From the NCBI RefSeq assembly GCF_902167145.1, contig NC_050096.1, positions 269,350,622-269,414,621 of the forward strand: a DNA stretch of 64,000 bases. The letters run 5' to 3'. The stretch comes from Zea mays. Lineage: Eukaryota; Streptophyta; Magnoliopsida; Poales; Poaceae. This document shows, piece after piece, positions 35,298 through 46,584 of the stretch (positions within the stretch are counted from its first letter, which is position 1; every line of letters begins with the position of its first letter). Under the pieces are notes generated by a model, which did no database searches, was not told the DNA's origin, and was given only the letters and a program-made list of their open reading frames with translations. Position numbers and translations under genes: made by a program.

Positions 35298-35900
35298 CCT
35301 CCCACCTCCTCCTCGCCCGGGCGACGCGACACGAGATCGGCGCCCCGGGGGACCGGGGTGGGGGGCGGTGGCAGTGCGAGGCCGCGTCACACGGGCAGGG
35401 GTGCGGGGAGGCGATTGCGTGGGAGGATTTCGAAGAGGGACGAGACGAGACGAGCCGCGCGGCTGGGCGGGGCCGGGCGCGGCGCAACGCGAACTTTGTG
35501 GTGGAGGTGGTGGTGGGAGAGAATGAGGTGGAGGTCTGGAGGAGGTGGTGGCGTGGGCTAGCTGCGGTGCGGTGCGCCTCCGTTTCGTCCTACTTCTGGC
35601 TTTCGCAAGTTCGCCTTCACTTGCCGGTTTGGCCTTCCACACGAGTGGGGCGGTCCGGGGAGGAGCGCGGCGGTGGGACTGCGGCTTGCGGGGGCGGTAG
35701 GCGTCGTCGCGACGCGCATGGACGCGGTCCTTGGTAGGCGGCTGGTCGTTTCGTTCGTGGTGGCTTTCTAGTTGGGTGGACCCGGCGCTTTCCTCCCTTG
35801 TGGTTGGGGTTGGCACGGGCTGGGGAACCTGTGACGTGATGCCGTCGTAGTCGTAGAGATGGTATGTGTGCCACTGTTGACCGGTACAGGTGAGGTTACA
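35298..35900 (-). promoter_or_regulatory. GC-rich 5' region and probable promoter of the DUF1336 gene
   Basis: The sequence upstream of the start codon is strongly GC- and CpG-rich to about 35740, as is usual at monocot gene 5' ends, and then becomes AT-richer. Long overlapping ORFs on both strands here result from the base composition. No TATA box could be fixed with confidence. Confidence 0.5.
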
Positions 35901-36555
35901 CTTGAGTTGGCACTAGTATTGTCAGTTGTCACGCTGCCAGCGAACTTACGAGCCTGTTTGGTTAAAATCGGGTTAGTTTTGTCAGCTATCTTATTGATAT
36001 ATGCTTCTGATATCTTATTATTGATGTACTTCTTTTATGAAAAAAAATCTTATTTCTACGTGTGTGCGTCCTAGTAAATCTTATTGTTTTTCCTATAACA
36101 CATCTACAACTAAAAAATGGTTTATATAATATATGTATCAGTATCTCTATCCATCAATTAGAGATTCTTTTGACAAAACAAATAGAGACTTCAAATAGAA
36201 GAAAAATGCGAAGGCGGTCCTAATCTCCTGGGTGTTTGACATGATTCCGCTTCACTCTATAGCATCTATATTTCAACTTTAGGTGGAGGAGCTCTACTGT
36301 AGATTCTATATTTCTTTCTCATAACCAGTAGTGGGTAAATAACTTCAAACTCCGTGCCTAAGTCGTATTTTTAAGGATTTCAGAGCAACAAAAGAGATAT
36401 TACAAAAAATTATGTTATAGCTCTCAAAACTCCATAGAGTTTGCAACTCTAAAATTAGGGTGTTTCGTTGGCTTTAGCCAGCTCTCCTTTAAAGTTTTTC
36501 TCCTGAGGGAAGAACGACTCGTCCTTAAGTCCTCGTCTCGCCTAGCCCTCGGTCC
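35901..36555. other. AT-rich intergenic DNA
   Basis: No gene is supported. GCCTGTTTGGTT near 35950 and GGTGTTTCGTTGG near 36460 resemble ends of common grass DNA-transposon remnants, but no matched inverted repeats or TSD were found. Confidence 0.35.
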
Positions 36556-36763
36556 CCTTGGCACACCGGACACTGACTCAGCAACGAACTCGTTGCTCTC
36601 GGGAAATCACCGAGTGCGCCGTGGCTAAAATTCACTGGACTGTCCGGTGTGCACCGGGCTGTCCGGTGAGCCAACAACGCCCTCGCCAACGGTCGGCAGC
36701 GCGATCAGCGGGCGACGCGTGGCCCACGCCAACGGTCACTAGCCCGCACCCACCGGACATGTG
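36556..36763 (+). repeat. Sirevirus LTR fragment J
   Basis: About 200 bp align with the palindrome-bearing middle of the Opie/Ji-like LTR (compare 43190-43345): GGCTAAAATTCA, CCGGTGAGCCAAC, CCAACGGTC and CACGCGTGGCC-like segments in the same order. Its right side is cut by LTR fragment H. Confidence 0.6.
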
Positions 36764-37352
36764 TGAAAGGGAAATAGGATTAACCTTTTTCTATAACTAA
36801 TTTTGGTGGTTGAATACCCAACACAAATAATGGACTAACTAGTTTGCTCTATAATATATGTTCTACAGGTGCATAAAGGTTCAACTCAAACCAATAAAAG
36901 ATTAAATATAGGGTTCAAATTCAAAGGAGCAAGAAACATGAGTGTGCCCTAGTCTGGCGCACCTGACTGTTCAGTGTGCCACCGGATAGTGTCCGGTGCA
37001 CCAGGACCGTACAATCTCAAACTCGTCACTCTCGGGTTTCAATCAGCGCACTCCGCTATAATTCACCGGACTGTCCGGTGTGACAGCGGACCAACGACTA
37101 TCCAGCGCAACGGTCGACTGCAATGGACCCCTGCAACGCTACAGTACGCGAACAGTACGCACAGAAGTCAGAGCAGTCGTCAGAGGCGCACCGGACAGTG
37201 AATAGTACCTGTCCGGTGCGGCACCGGACTGTCCGGTGCCACAAGAAGTCAGCGCTCCAAAGGTCAGAAGCTCTAGAACCCTAATGGTTGAGTGACGTGG
37301 CTGGCACACTGGACAGTGTCCGGTAGCGCACCGGACTGTCCGGTGCTATCGG
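36764..37352 (+). repeat. Sirevirus LTR fragment H
   Basis: It starts TGAAAGGGAAATAGG and continues through GTTGAATACCCAACACAAAT with CCGGACTGTCCGG motifs to 37352, where element E interrupts it. It differs from the B/C/G LTRs and is probably another Sirevirus family. No TATA region is reached. Confidence 0.7.
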
Positions 37353-37971
37353 TGTTTTGGGTCCGACCGCGCACCCGGTGTTACCCCTCAAGGTGCTTTC
37401 AGGAGTAGGACGGTGTTATCGACTGTAGCTCGATGGTTCGTGCTGGATGCACGAGAAACAGTGGACGAAGGTTTACAGGTTCGGGCCGCTTTAAGATGCG
37501 TAACACCCTACGTCCTAGCGAGAGTGCTTTGTGTGGTGGGTTACAAGGGAGTTCTCTAGCGCTGAAAACGTAGAGAGTTGGGTGGAAGACTAAGTAACGA
37601 GCATATGATTTGAAGGGGTGCCCCCTAGGCCTTATATACTCGACCGTGGGGCAGTACATGCAGGTATGATAACGATGTGTTCCTAAGGAATAGTGAACCA
37701 ACTGAGTTTATCCTCCTATAATTCCGCCGACCCATCCTCGCTTGGTTCCGTTGTACGGGGCTCCTGCGCGGGAAGGTCGGGTCACTGTTGTGATTACTGC
37801 TTGAATTCGTTGGGTCGTCTGGGCCTGCGCCAATCTGGCCTTGTGCCAATCCGCTTCACTGGTCGTTCCTCCCAGGCCCACGAGGGGGATGACCTTACGA
37901 ATTATGGGGCTCTTGGGCCTTTCGTGAGGTCTTTTATCCTTTTGGTGGACCCGGGGGATATCTGTCCCCCA
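37353..37971 (-). repeat. 3' LTR of element E
   Basis: The LTR is 619 bp, and on the minus strand starts TGGGGGACAGATATCC and ends GGACCCAAAACA. It matches 58914-59415 closely over the shared part. A minus-strand TATA box (TATATAAG) lies at about 37632-37638. Confidence 0.88.
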
Positions 37972-37990
37972 CAAGCCCCCGATCTTTGGG
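37972..37990 (-). promoter_or_regulatory. Polypurine tract of element E
   Basis: On the minus strand CAAAGATCGGGGGCTTG abuts the LTR start. It is the likely primer for plus-strand synthesis. Confidence 0.65.
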
Positions 37991-39115
37991 TCGATTTTGA
38001 AATAAACGGCCCAAGGATCCTAGGTCCAGCTTGCAGTCTTTGATTTTAACAAGGAATGCTTTGGAAATAAGCCTGCTGGGCCACTGCTTCTGAATTCTGA
38101 GTGATCCGGTAGAAACAATTTTTTACTGTCTTTTTCTGCTTTTTATCACTTGAAATTTGGTGTTCTGACTCAGACTCATGCTTCGGAGGTCAACATTTTT
38201 GTACCGTAAGACTTCAAAATTCATTGGGTGCACCGAAGGTGCCCCCAATGGGTGTAGCCCCTGAGCTTCGAGTGGATTTTTGCAGACAATCCACTCGAAG
38301 GTCTTCACTTCAAGTATTATCAGAGATCACTTTTATCTTCCACTTGTGCTTTTTCAGAGGTCAGCCTTGTCTTGATCTAGCCTTATGCTTTAGAGGTCAG
38401 CATTTTGCTTCTTCGGGGATGATGATTCATTGGGTGCACCTAGCCCCCGAGCTTCGAGCGGATTTTTGAAAATAATCCACTCGAAGGTCTTCATTTCATG
38501 CCTTTTTCCAGGAATCATCCTTTCCTTCTGTCGGATGTCTTTAGAGATCAGCATGTTATTAACACTGTGCTTTAGAGGTCAGCATACGTTCTTGTCTTTG
38601 AGGTCGAGCATGCGATCTGCCCATATTTTGCTGGATCTTGCAATTTATTTGATCTGCTACTGATTGGACGTTCGATAGATGGCCTCTGACTAGTCTTCAT
38701 GTCACTTCGCGCTTTGATGCTTCTGTCGATTAGACTTGTACCTCATCGGCTATATTTGGCTTTCCTTTGATCCTTGCTGATATCTTTCTTCTGTCTTGAA
38801 GTATTCATTGCATATACTGTTCGGATGTGACAGTTTTGAAAATATACTGATAATTCCTAGGCGTCCCCCCCAATGGGTGTAGGCAAGGGACGGCTTGGTA
38901 CGCTGAGTGTTTAGCAAACTGCTTCTGAGTAGTAACTTGATGTGACCGCGGGCGTAATCATATCGCCCGCGCAGTTGACTGGAGTCCCAATGGGTGTCGT
39001 GTTACGTGAAACGGCGTCAGCCGCCTGGCGTGTCTCCAGACGGTTTGAATTGCATATTGAATTTTTGCGACTGTTCAGTGGCTGTGGTAGGAGGTGAGCG
39101 GTTGCCTTCTTCTTC
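37991..39115 (+). other. Element E region upstream of the accessory gene: duplicated hairpins
   Basis: No gene is seen. Two copies of a stem-loop, arms GAGCTTCGAGTGGATT and AATCCACTCGAAGGTC, lie at 38263-38303 and 38449-38489, within an imperfect duplication. CCCAATGGGTG or a close variant recurs at 38243, 38428, 38867 and 38985. It may be the 5' flank of the antisense accessory gene. Confidence 0.6.
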
Positions 39116-39123
39116 TATAAATA
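39116..39123 (+). promoter_or_regulatory. TATA box of the antisense accessory gene
   Basis: TATAAATA stands 88 bases upstream of ATG 39204 on the strand opposite to gag-pol. The Grande accessory gene is reported to have its own promoter, which fits this site. Confidence 0.55.
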
Positions 39124-39203
39124 GTGTTCTTGCTTCTCCGGCATTTTCACATCTCTTGCTGCTGCTTGTTGTTCGCTCTCTTCTCTTTCCTTTTTCCTCC
39201 ACC

Positions 39204-39658
39204 ATGGGTAAGAGTAAGAAAGGCGGTAGTTCTTCGCATCATTCTGCGACAAGCGGAAGCGCGAGCCGACTCCTCCTTCGGAGGACTTCGGCGACTCGGA
39301 GTACTCGGAGGAGGAGTTCTCCTCCGAGTCCGAGGGCTCTCCGGCTTCTGCCTCTCCCCCGGCGTTGTCTGATGATTCAGACGACTCCCAGGGGATTGCC
39401 GTGGAGGTCTGGACCTACATCCGGGCCATCGAGCGTGTCGGGCTCGAGGGCTCGGATAAGTTGGAGTACTCCTCGGACGAGGAGAACTCCTCAGACTCGT
39501 CCGAGGAGGGCGGCGGCGACGGCGATGGCAGTGACGGCGACGGCGACGGAGGCGACGGCGATGGCAGCGGTGACGGCAGCGAAGGCGACGGTAACGGCGG
39601 TGGCAAGGGTGGCAGCGGCGACGGCAGCAAGGGCGGCAGCAGCAAGGCCAGTGGCTAG
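39204..39658 (+). pseudogene. Element E accessory gene, acidic first ORF
   Basis: ATG 39204 (MGKSKKGGSSSHH) opens the frame. A shift near 39256 moves it into a highly acidic frame (PPSEDFGDSEYSEEEF, DDSDDSQGIAVEVW, SSDEENSSDSSEE) that ends in a Gly/Asp/Ser repeat and a TAG at 39656-39658. It may be a separate small protein or the first exon of the gene that continues at 40273. No splice between them could be fixed. Function unknown. Confidence 0.5.
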
Positions 39659-39979
39659 ATGCCACTGGTTTTAATTATTAGTATAGATTAGTAGTAGAAG
39701 TAGTATTAGCGGAATAATGTAGTAGTAGCTAGTAGTATAGTTAATGAAATGTAATATAGTAGTAGGTAGTAGTATAGAGTAGTGAAGTATGGTGTAGTGG
39801 TAGGGAGGTCATCAGCTCAAAATGAGTTGATTTGTAAGTTCGGTAATGCTTCCCTTATAATGAAGGATGATTTCGCCCCACTTCTGTGCGTGTTATTTTG
39901 CTTTCCTGTCATTCTCCGATCTCATTAATGTCTGGGGAATATTTTGGATCATCGAATCACGCTTCTGACTGTTTTCTTC
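39659..39979. repeat. TAGTAG-rich low-complexity sequence
   Basis: A degenerate (TAG)n/(TAGTA)n stretch runs to about 39800, then unique AT-rich DNA. No gene. Confidence 0.6.
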
Positions 39980-40290
39980 GCGCTGTCAGCGCTTTGGTGG
40001 TAGCGGCCGAGTTATTACTGGCGATGTCGGCGCTTTTTGAAGTAACAGCCGAGTGATAGCGGGCCACGTCGGTGTTTTAGAAATAACGACCGAGTGACTA
40101 ATGGCGACGTCGGCGTTTTAGAGGTAACAGCCGAGTCATTGATGGCGACGTCGGCGTTTTTAGAGGTAACAGCCGAGTTAAAATGGACCACGTCGGCCGT
40201 TTTGGAAATAACGGCCGAGTGATGATGTGGCCCGCCCGTGTTTTAGAAATAATGGCCGGGTGATGACATGGCATGCCCATGTTTTGTAAG
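39980..40290. repeat. Tandem repeat, about 42-bp unit, about six copies
   Basis: Units share GCGACGTCGGCGTTTTAGA and TAACAGCCGAGTGA, starting near 40021, 40062, 40103, 40145, 40185 and 40227. The first and last are degenerate. It sits just before the second accessory ORF. Confidence 0.75.
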
Positions 40291-42863
40291 TGGCGCCTGG
40301 AATGGTTCATCGTGAAGAATCATGGGAATTCTCTCCCCCCACGGTCAGGGAGACAGCCAGATGTTCGCACTCCGAGCTGGACCAAATCCCCCACAGATCA
40401 GGAGGTGGCTGAGGCAGGGGCTTTGCTAGCTGAAGTTGGATTGCTGAGAGAAAGGGGTCTGACTACAGAAGCTGTGGTCGCTGACTTTGTTTTCAAGAAC
40501 ATTCAACCGCTGAAAGACAGAGCATATCCGGCCTATCTGTATCGAGGCTTTGCTGATTCAACTCGGGTAACCAACAGAAGAATTCCAGCCGTGGACTTGG
40601 TGAGCCGGCTCGAGATGATACTCAGAGGCAAGGTGTCAAACGTTGGCGCTCATGTTGCATACTCGGCCTGGAATCTGCCTCCTTCCAAGGTCTTTATCAG
40701 TTTTGTGTCGAATCCTTCTGCTGGTGATAGCGGTTTGGGCATTAGAGTGCGACCCTCTCCCGAAGAAGTTAGTGCTTTGGTTGCCTCACTTGAAGAAATT
40801 CCTGACGATGAGAGGCAGGTTCATTTTGAGGTGCCTTTGAATCCGACTGATGCAGAGATAAGTGCCATGCTGGATATGTTAGCTGAAGATTCTTCTGATG
40901 CAGTCCCTGCTGAAACATTGGTGGTAGTGCCCATCCCAGAGGCTAGCAAAGCTTTGGATATTCAGAAGTCTGACAGTGTTCGCCCGAAGCGTTCTCGCCG
41001 AGCCAATCAGCCTGCTTCTCCTACTGAGGGGAAGAAACAGAAGAAGAGACATCTTCGTCGAGTGTCTAGTTTGGATCAGGATGTTGGTCCTTCTGTTCCT
41101 GCTGCTGAGGAAGTGCGAGTGCCTGCGTTTGCTGAGGTTGATCCCAATGGGTGCATCCTGCCTGCTGTTAACCCCAATGGGTGTGACCTGGATGACGCTG
41201 ACCCCAATGGGTGTACTGTCCACGTTGTTGATGAAGATGAGAAAGGGGAGGATGAAATTCCTCTAATTCGGAAAAACAGCCGACGCTACGTAGCCAGCGG
41301 GGAAAGCAGTGGTGTTCCTTCTCCAGCTTTATCTGCCCTCATTGGTCTGCAAGAATTATCTCTGGCGAACTTTGATCAGACTCTTGAAAACATGGTACCA
41401 GAAGATCTGTTGTCCGAGCCAGCGGATGGTGGCATGATGGACGTTTGCACTAATGTGCTTGGTGCTAGGTTGGAGTTATCCGGGCTACGTCCCGCACCTC
41501 ATCGACCTTGGAGCGCAGTCTTAAGGGTCAGGAGGCTGGCCCGGATTGCCCTATTCCCATGGAAGTGGTTGAAGGTCCTTCAGCCTTAGAGGTGGCTGCC
41601 TCGGAGGGCTCGGCCCTCAAAGATAGTGCTGGTGCTTACCCAGCCCCCAAGGGTGTTGCCAGGGATGATCCGGCTCGGATGGGTAGCGCGAGCGATGACC
41701 CAGCCCCCAAGGGTGTCCGAGTCGGTTCTCCCTCTAACACTTCCATGGATGTTCACGTGGGATCTTCTCCTCCGCACTCTGATTGCGTGGAAGCAGCACG
41801 AGTTTCGGGCCAAGGAATCGCTTTAGAGGTCAGCGCTCCTGATGACAGGATTTTGCCTTCTGCTGATGACACTGACTTGGTTCCCACTGGAGCATTGCGG
41901 GTCGTTCCAATTGATGATCCTTCAGCAAGCCTTCAGTTGATTTCCCACGACTTGGGGGTTCCCTCATTCTTCTCCAACCTCCAGGTAACTTGGTTTCTTC
42001 TGTCCTGACTTTTACTTTAGGTAGACTGCTGTTATTATGCTCATCTGTTCTTAATGTCAGGCATTGGTGGATGAAATGGCTGGCCGGTTGAAATCGTAGG
42101 GCACCTCTGTCCCAGAAGGGGCTTTATCCCTAACGCGTTGGAATCTAGTGCTGCTTCAGCGGCGAGTATCTGACTTGGAAATGGCAAATGCTGGTTAGTG
42201 CCCTTTGTTCCTTCATTGGCGATTTGATTAATCTGTTTTATAGCTGAACACCCTTGCTTGACTGTTTCCTGACAGATATGGCCCGACGATATTCTGACCT
42301 TGAAGAAAGGTATTCTCAAAGTCAGGCTAAACTGGCCCAGGTTTCTGCTTCTCTGAATGATGCTAACTCCACTCTCCGTGCTCAACTTGATTCTGAAAAG
42401 GTGGCCACTGAATTGAACTTTCACTTGCCCTTATCTGTTATGTTTTTAGTGCTTGCTTTACGTTGGAGAAACCGGTTCTTGTCTGCAGGAGGAGAAACGT
42501 GCTCTTGCCACTTCTCGCGATAATCTGGAGAAGTTATACCGCGATGCCAGTAATTCATTGACTATCTTGGAGAGGAGCCATCATTTCACCATGGAGGACT
42601 TGGATAACCATCGCTACAAGCTGCAAGAGTCTCTGGATGATATGATTTGCCTCAGGCAACTGGTGTCGAACAAGGATACTATCATCAAGGATCTACGCGC
42701 TTCCAAAAAGTCGGTTGTCCAGGAGCTAGAAGCCGCTCGGTTGGCTGTCAAGGCCGCTAAAGATACTTCTGCTACTCTAAAGGCCCAGCGTGACAGAGCC
42801 ATGGACAAAGCCATTCGCGCGGGGCGAATCCTGATGAGGAGACCCGGCGTGGTTGTTCCCGAC
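40273..42863 (+). pseudogene. Element E antisense accessory gene, main exons
   Basis: The gene lies opposite to gag-pol. The first long exon (to 41984) encodes EVAEAGALLAEVGLL, PLKDRAYPAYLYRGFADSTRV and DPNGC repeats, and has one frame change near 41490. Introns follow with good borders: 41985-42060, 42194-42275 and 42401-42488. Exons 42061-42193, 42276-42400 and 42489-42863 keep phase and encode a heptad-rich coiled coil (LEKLYRDASNSLTILERS). TAG at 42097-42099 interrupts the second of these. The frame resumes after element G at 51854. I recognise the N-terminal part from grass proteins annotated as putative gypsy-type transposon protein. The Grande accessory protein is reported to be nuclear; role unknown. 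The 5' end is uncertain. Confidence 0.7.
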
Positions 42864-44146
42864 TGAAAGGGAAATGTGCCCTTGGGCCATTTCTAAGTAT
42901 TTTGGTGATTGAGTGCCAACACAAGTGCTTAAATGTGAATCTATACCCATGGATGGACAAAGTGCAAATCAAGAGTAAAGGTATGTTTGTAAGCCTTAGT
43001 ACATTGTTTTAAAGACTAATGTATTGTGTCTAAGTGCTTGAAACAGGAGAAACCGAGTCAAAGAAAAGTTGGCTGTGTACAGCCAAAAGGCTGTTTCGGT
43101 CTGGGGCACCGGACTGTCCGGTGGTGCACCGGACAGTGTCCGGTGGTGCACCGGACAGTGTCCGGTGCGCCAGGCTGCCTCGGGCGAACTGGCCGCTCTC
43201 GGGAGTTGACTGGCGACGTACGGCTAAAATTCACCGGACTGTCCGGTGTGCACCGGACTGTCCGGTGAGCCAACGGTCGGCCGGGCCAACGGTCGGCCGC
43301 GCGATCTGCGCGGGACACGTGGCCTAGCCAACGGTCGGAAGGGGGCACCGGACTGTCCGGTGTGCACCGGACATGTCCGGTGCGCCAACGGCTCCCAGAT
43401 CTCCAACGGTCGACTGCGCTGTTTAAGGAAGGAAATCGGGCACCGGACAGTGTCCGGTGTGCACCGGACTGTCCGGTGCGCCCGACGACAGAAGGCAAGG
43501 ATGGCCTTCTGGATTTGTTCTCAACGGCTCCTAGCTGCCTTGGGGCTATAAAAGGGACCCCTAGGCGCATGGAGGAGAACACCAAGCATTCCTACAACAT
43601 TCCTAAGCACCAAGACATCGATCTCACACATTCGTTTCATTGTGATAGCATATAGAGCTCTTGTGGAATTGTGAACTCCTTGAGTTGTGTTGCGAGCTCT
43701 TGTTGCGACTTGTGTGCGTGTTGTTGCTCTGATCTTTTGAAGTCTTGTGTGCGTTGCTCATTCCCCCTTGCTCTGTGTTTCTTTGTGAACTTCAATTGTA
43801 AGGGCGAGAGGCTCCAAGTTGTGGAGATTCCTCGCAAACGGGATTGAGAAAAAGCTAGCAAAACACCGTGGTGTTCAAGTGGGTCTTTGGACCGCTTGAG
43901 AGGGGTTGATTGCAACCCTCGTCCGTTGGGACGCCACAACGTGGAGTAGGCAAGCGTTGGTCTTGGCCGAACCACGGGATAAACCACTGTGTCATCTCTG
44001 TGTTTGATCTCTTGTGGTATTGTGTTTTGTTGAGACTCCTCTCTAGCCACTTGGCAATTATTGTGCTAACACTTAACAAGGTTTTTGTGGCTATAAGTTT
44101 AAGTTTTCACAGGATCACCTATTCACCCCCCCTCTAGGTGCTCTCA
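42864..44146 (+). repeat. 5' LTR of element G
   Basis: It runs from TGAAAGGGAAATGTGCC to GGTGCTCTCA. The palindrome array is at 43107-43485, the TATA box CTATAAAAG at 43546-43554. It has two more GTGCACCGGACAGTGTCCG-type units than the 3' LTR near 43120-43165. Confidence 0.95.
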
Positions 44147-44148
44147 AT

Positions 44149-44160
44149 TGGTATCGGAGC
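44149..44160 (+). promoter_or_regulatory. Primer binding site of element G
   Basis: TGGTATCGGAGC lies two bases inside the LTR, an initiator tRNA-Met type PBS with one change. Confidence 0.85.
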
Positions 44161-44195
44161 CGTTCTCTTCAAGAAGGGACTAATCGCCCGAAGAG

Positions 44196-46577
44196 ATGGA
44201 TCCTAAGGGGAAGGGAATCGTGATCAACGACAAGGAGAAGGAGTCCTTCGTCAACGAGCCTAAGGATGACAAGCCTACTGACTCGGGCTCGGGCCACAAG
44301 CGTAAATATGGGAAGAAGAAGAAGACAAGGCGCATCAAGGAAATCGTCTACTACGACGATAGCGATGAGTCTACTTCTTCCTAAAAGGACGACGACAACG
44401 ACTACAGGAAGACGGTCAATTCGAACTTTTCATTTGATTATTCTCGTATTCCACATAGTTCGAATTCGCATTTGCTCTCCATTCCTCTTAGCAAACCTCC
44501 ACACTTCGATGGGGAATACTACGGATTTTGGAGTCACAAAATGCGTAGTCACTTATTCTCTCTCCATCCAAGCATATGGGAGATTGTAGAGAATGGAATG
44601 AAATTTGATAGCTCGGATAGCCCTATGCTCATAAATGAACAAATCCATAGAAATGCACAAGCTACTACTGTTCTATTAGCATCTTTGTGCAGGGAAGAGT
44701 ACAATAAGGTGAGCGGCTTGGACAACGCCAAGCAGATATGGGACACCCTCAAGATCTCTCACGAGGGGAACGACATCACCATGCTCACTAAAATGGAGTT
44801 GGTGGAGGGCGAGCTTGGACGATTCGCAATGATAAGAGGAGAGGAGCCAACCCAAACTTACAACCGGCTCAAGACCCTTATCAACAAAATAAGGAGCTAC
44901 GGAAGCACGCGATGGACGGACCACGACGTCGTCCGCCTAATGCTAAGGTCCTTTACTGTTCTTGATCCTCATCTCGTAAACAATATTCGTGAGAATCCCA
45001 GGTACACGATGATGACGCCCGAGGAGGTACTCGGGAAATTCGTAAGCGGGCGGATGATGATCAAGGAGGCGAGATACGTCGACGACGCTCTAAACGGTCC
45101 AATCAATGAGCCTCAATCTCTTGCTCTCAAGGCAACAAGAAGCAAGGAAATGCTACCTAGCAAGGTGGCACAAATTGAGGCGGCTGGGCTCAATAATGAG
45201 GAGATGGCCCTCATCATTAAACGCTTCAAGACGGCGCTTAAATGTCGCAAGGGACAGCCAAGCAAGACCAAGACAAAGGAGAAGCGCTCGTGCTTCAAAT
45301 GTGGTAAGATTGGTCATTTCATTGCTAACTGTCCCGATAATGAAAGTGACCAGGAAAAGGGGAACAAAAGGGAGAAGAAGAAGCATTACAAGAAGGCCAA
45401 GGGCGAGGCACATATAGGAAAGGAGTGGGATTCGGATTGCTCCTCCTCCGACTCCGACAATGAAGGACTCGCCGCCACCGCCTTCAACAAGTCATCTCTC
45501 TTCCCCAACGAGCGTCACACATGCCTTATGGCAAGGGAGAAGAAGGTGAGTACTCGAGACTCCACTTATGCTTCTTCTAGTGATAATGAGTCTAGTGATG
45601 ATGATGACATAGACTATTCATGCTTATTCAAGGGCTTAGATAGATCTAAGATAAATAAGATTAATGAGTTGATTGATGCTTTGAATGACAAGAATAGATT
45701 ACTAGAAAAACAAGAAGATCTTTTATATGAGGAGCATGATAAATTTGTTAGTGCACAAAATTCTCTTGCTCTAGAAATTAAAAGGAATGAAATACTCTCT
45801 GGTGAAGTATCTACTTGTCATAAAACCATTTCTACTTTAGAAGGTGTCAACAATGATTTAAATGCTAAATTAGAAGTAGCAAATAAATCTAATTCTTGTG
45901 TAGAACATGTTGTAATTTGTACTAGGTGTAAAGATTTTGACATTGATGCTTGTAGTGAACACCTAGTTTCAATTTTCAAGCTTAATGATGAATTGGCTAG
46001 TCTTAATGCTCAACTTAAGACTAGCAAGAATGATTTCGATAAGCTAAAATTTGCAAGGGATGCCTACACGATTGGTAGACACCCCTCAATTAAGGATGGA
46101 CTTGGCTACAAAAGGGAAGCCAAGAACTTGACAAGCCATAAGGCTCCCATTCCCGCTAAGGAGAAAGGAAAGGCCCCTATGGCTACTAGTGCTAAAAAGA
46201 ACCATGCCTTTTTGTATAATGATAGAAGACAAACTAGAAATGCTTATAGGAGTTATAATGCTTACGATGATTTTTCTCATGCTATGTTTGCTTCTAGTTC
46301 TTCATATGTGCATGATAGAAATGTTGGTAGAAGGAATGTTGTTCATAATATGCCTAGAAGAAATGTTGTTAATATTCCTAGGAAAGTAAATGAACCTTCT
46401 ACAATATATCATGCTTTGAATGCTTTCTTTGCAATTTGTAGAAAGGATAAAAAGGTGATTGCTAGGAAGTTAGGGGCAAAATGCAAGGGTGATAAAACTT
46501 GCATTTGGATCCCTAAGGAAATTGTGACTAACCTTGTAGGACCCAACAAGAGTTGGGTACCTAAGTCCCAAGCCTAA
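44196..46577 (+). pseudogene. gag: Element G gag, one nonsense codon
   Basis: ATG 44196 opens a Gag homologous to that of B. A TAA at 44382-44384 truncates it after 62 residues, where B has CAA. The frame is otherwise open to TAA 46575-46577. The UBN2-type domain (HFDGEYYGFWSHKMRSH), zinc knuckle CFKCGKIGHFIANC (about 45292-45333) and the heptad-rich C-terminal half are all present. An internal ATG at 44472 could in principle start a shorter Gag lacking the basic N-terminus. A consensus splice donor AAG|GTGAGT lies at 45545/45546. Confidence 0.93.
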
Positions 46578-46584
46578 ATTTGCC

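Noticed and set aside
34852..35816. Overlapping long ORFs on both strands (up to about 300 codons).
   Set aside because: High GC content at the 5' end of the DUF1336 gene keeps frames open. Only the MGACVS frame joins to the downstream exons.
39147..39665. Minus-strand ORF of 172 codons opposite the acidic accessory ORF.
   Set aside because: A Ser/Arg/His-rich shadow of the GAC/GGC repeat on the plus strand with no recognisable domain.
43107..43485. Regularly spaced palindromic repeats that could suggest a CRISPR-like array.
   Set aside because: Spacing is irregular, units are perfect palindromes, and they lie inside LTRs of a plant retrotransposon. There are no cas genes.
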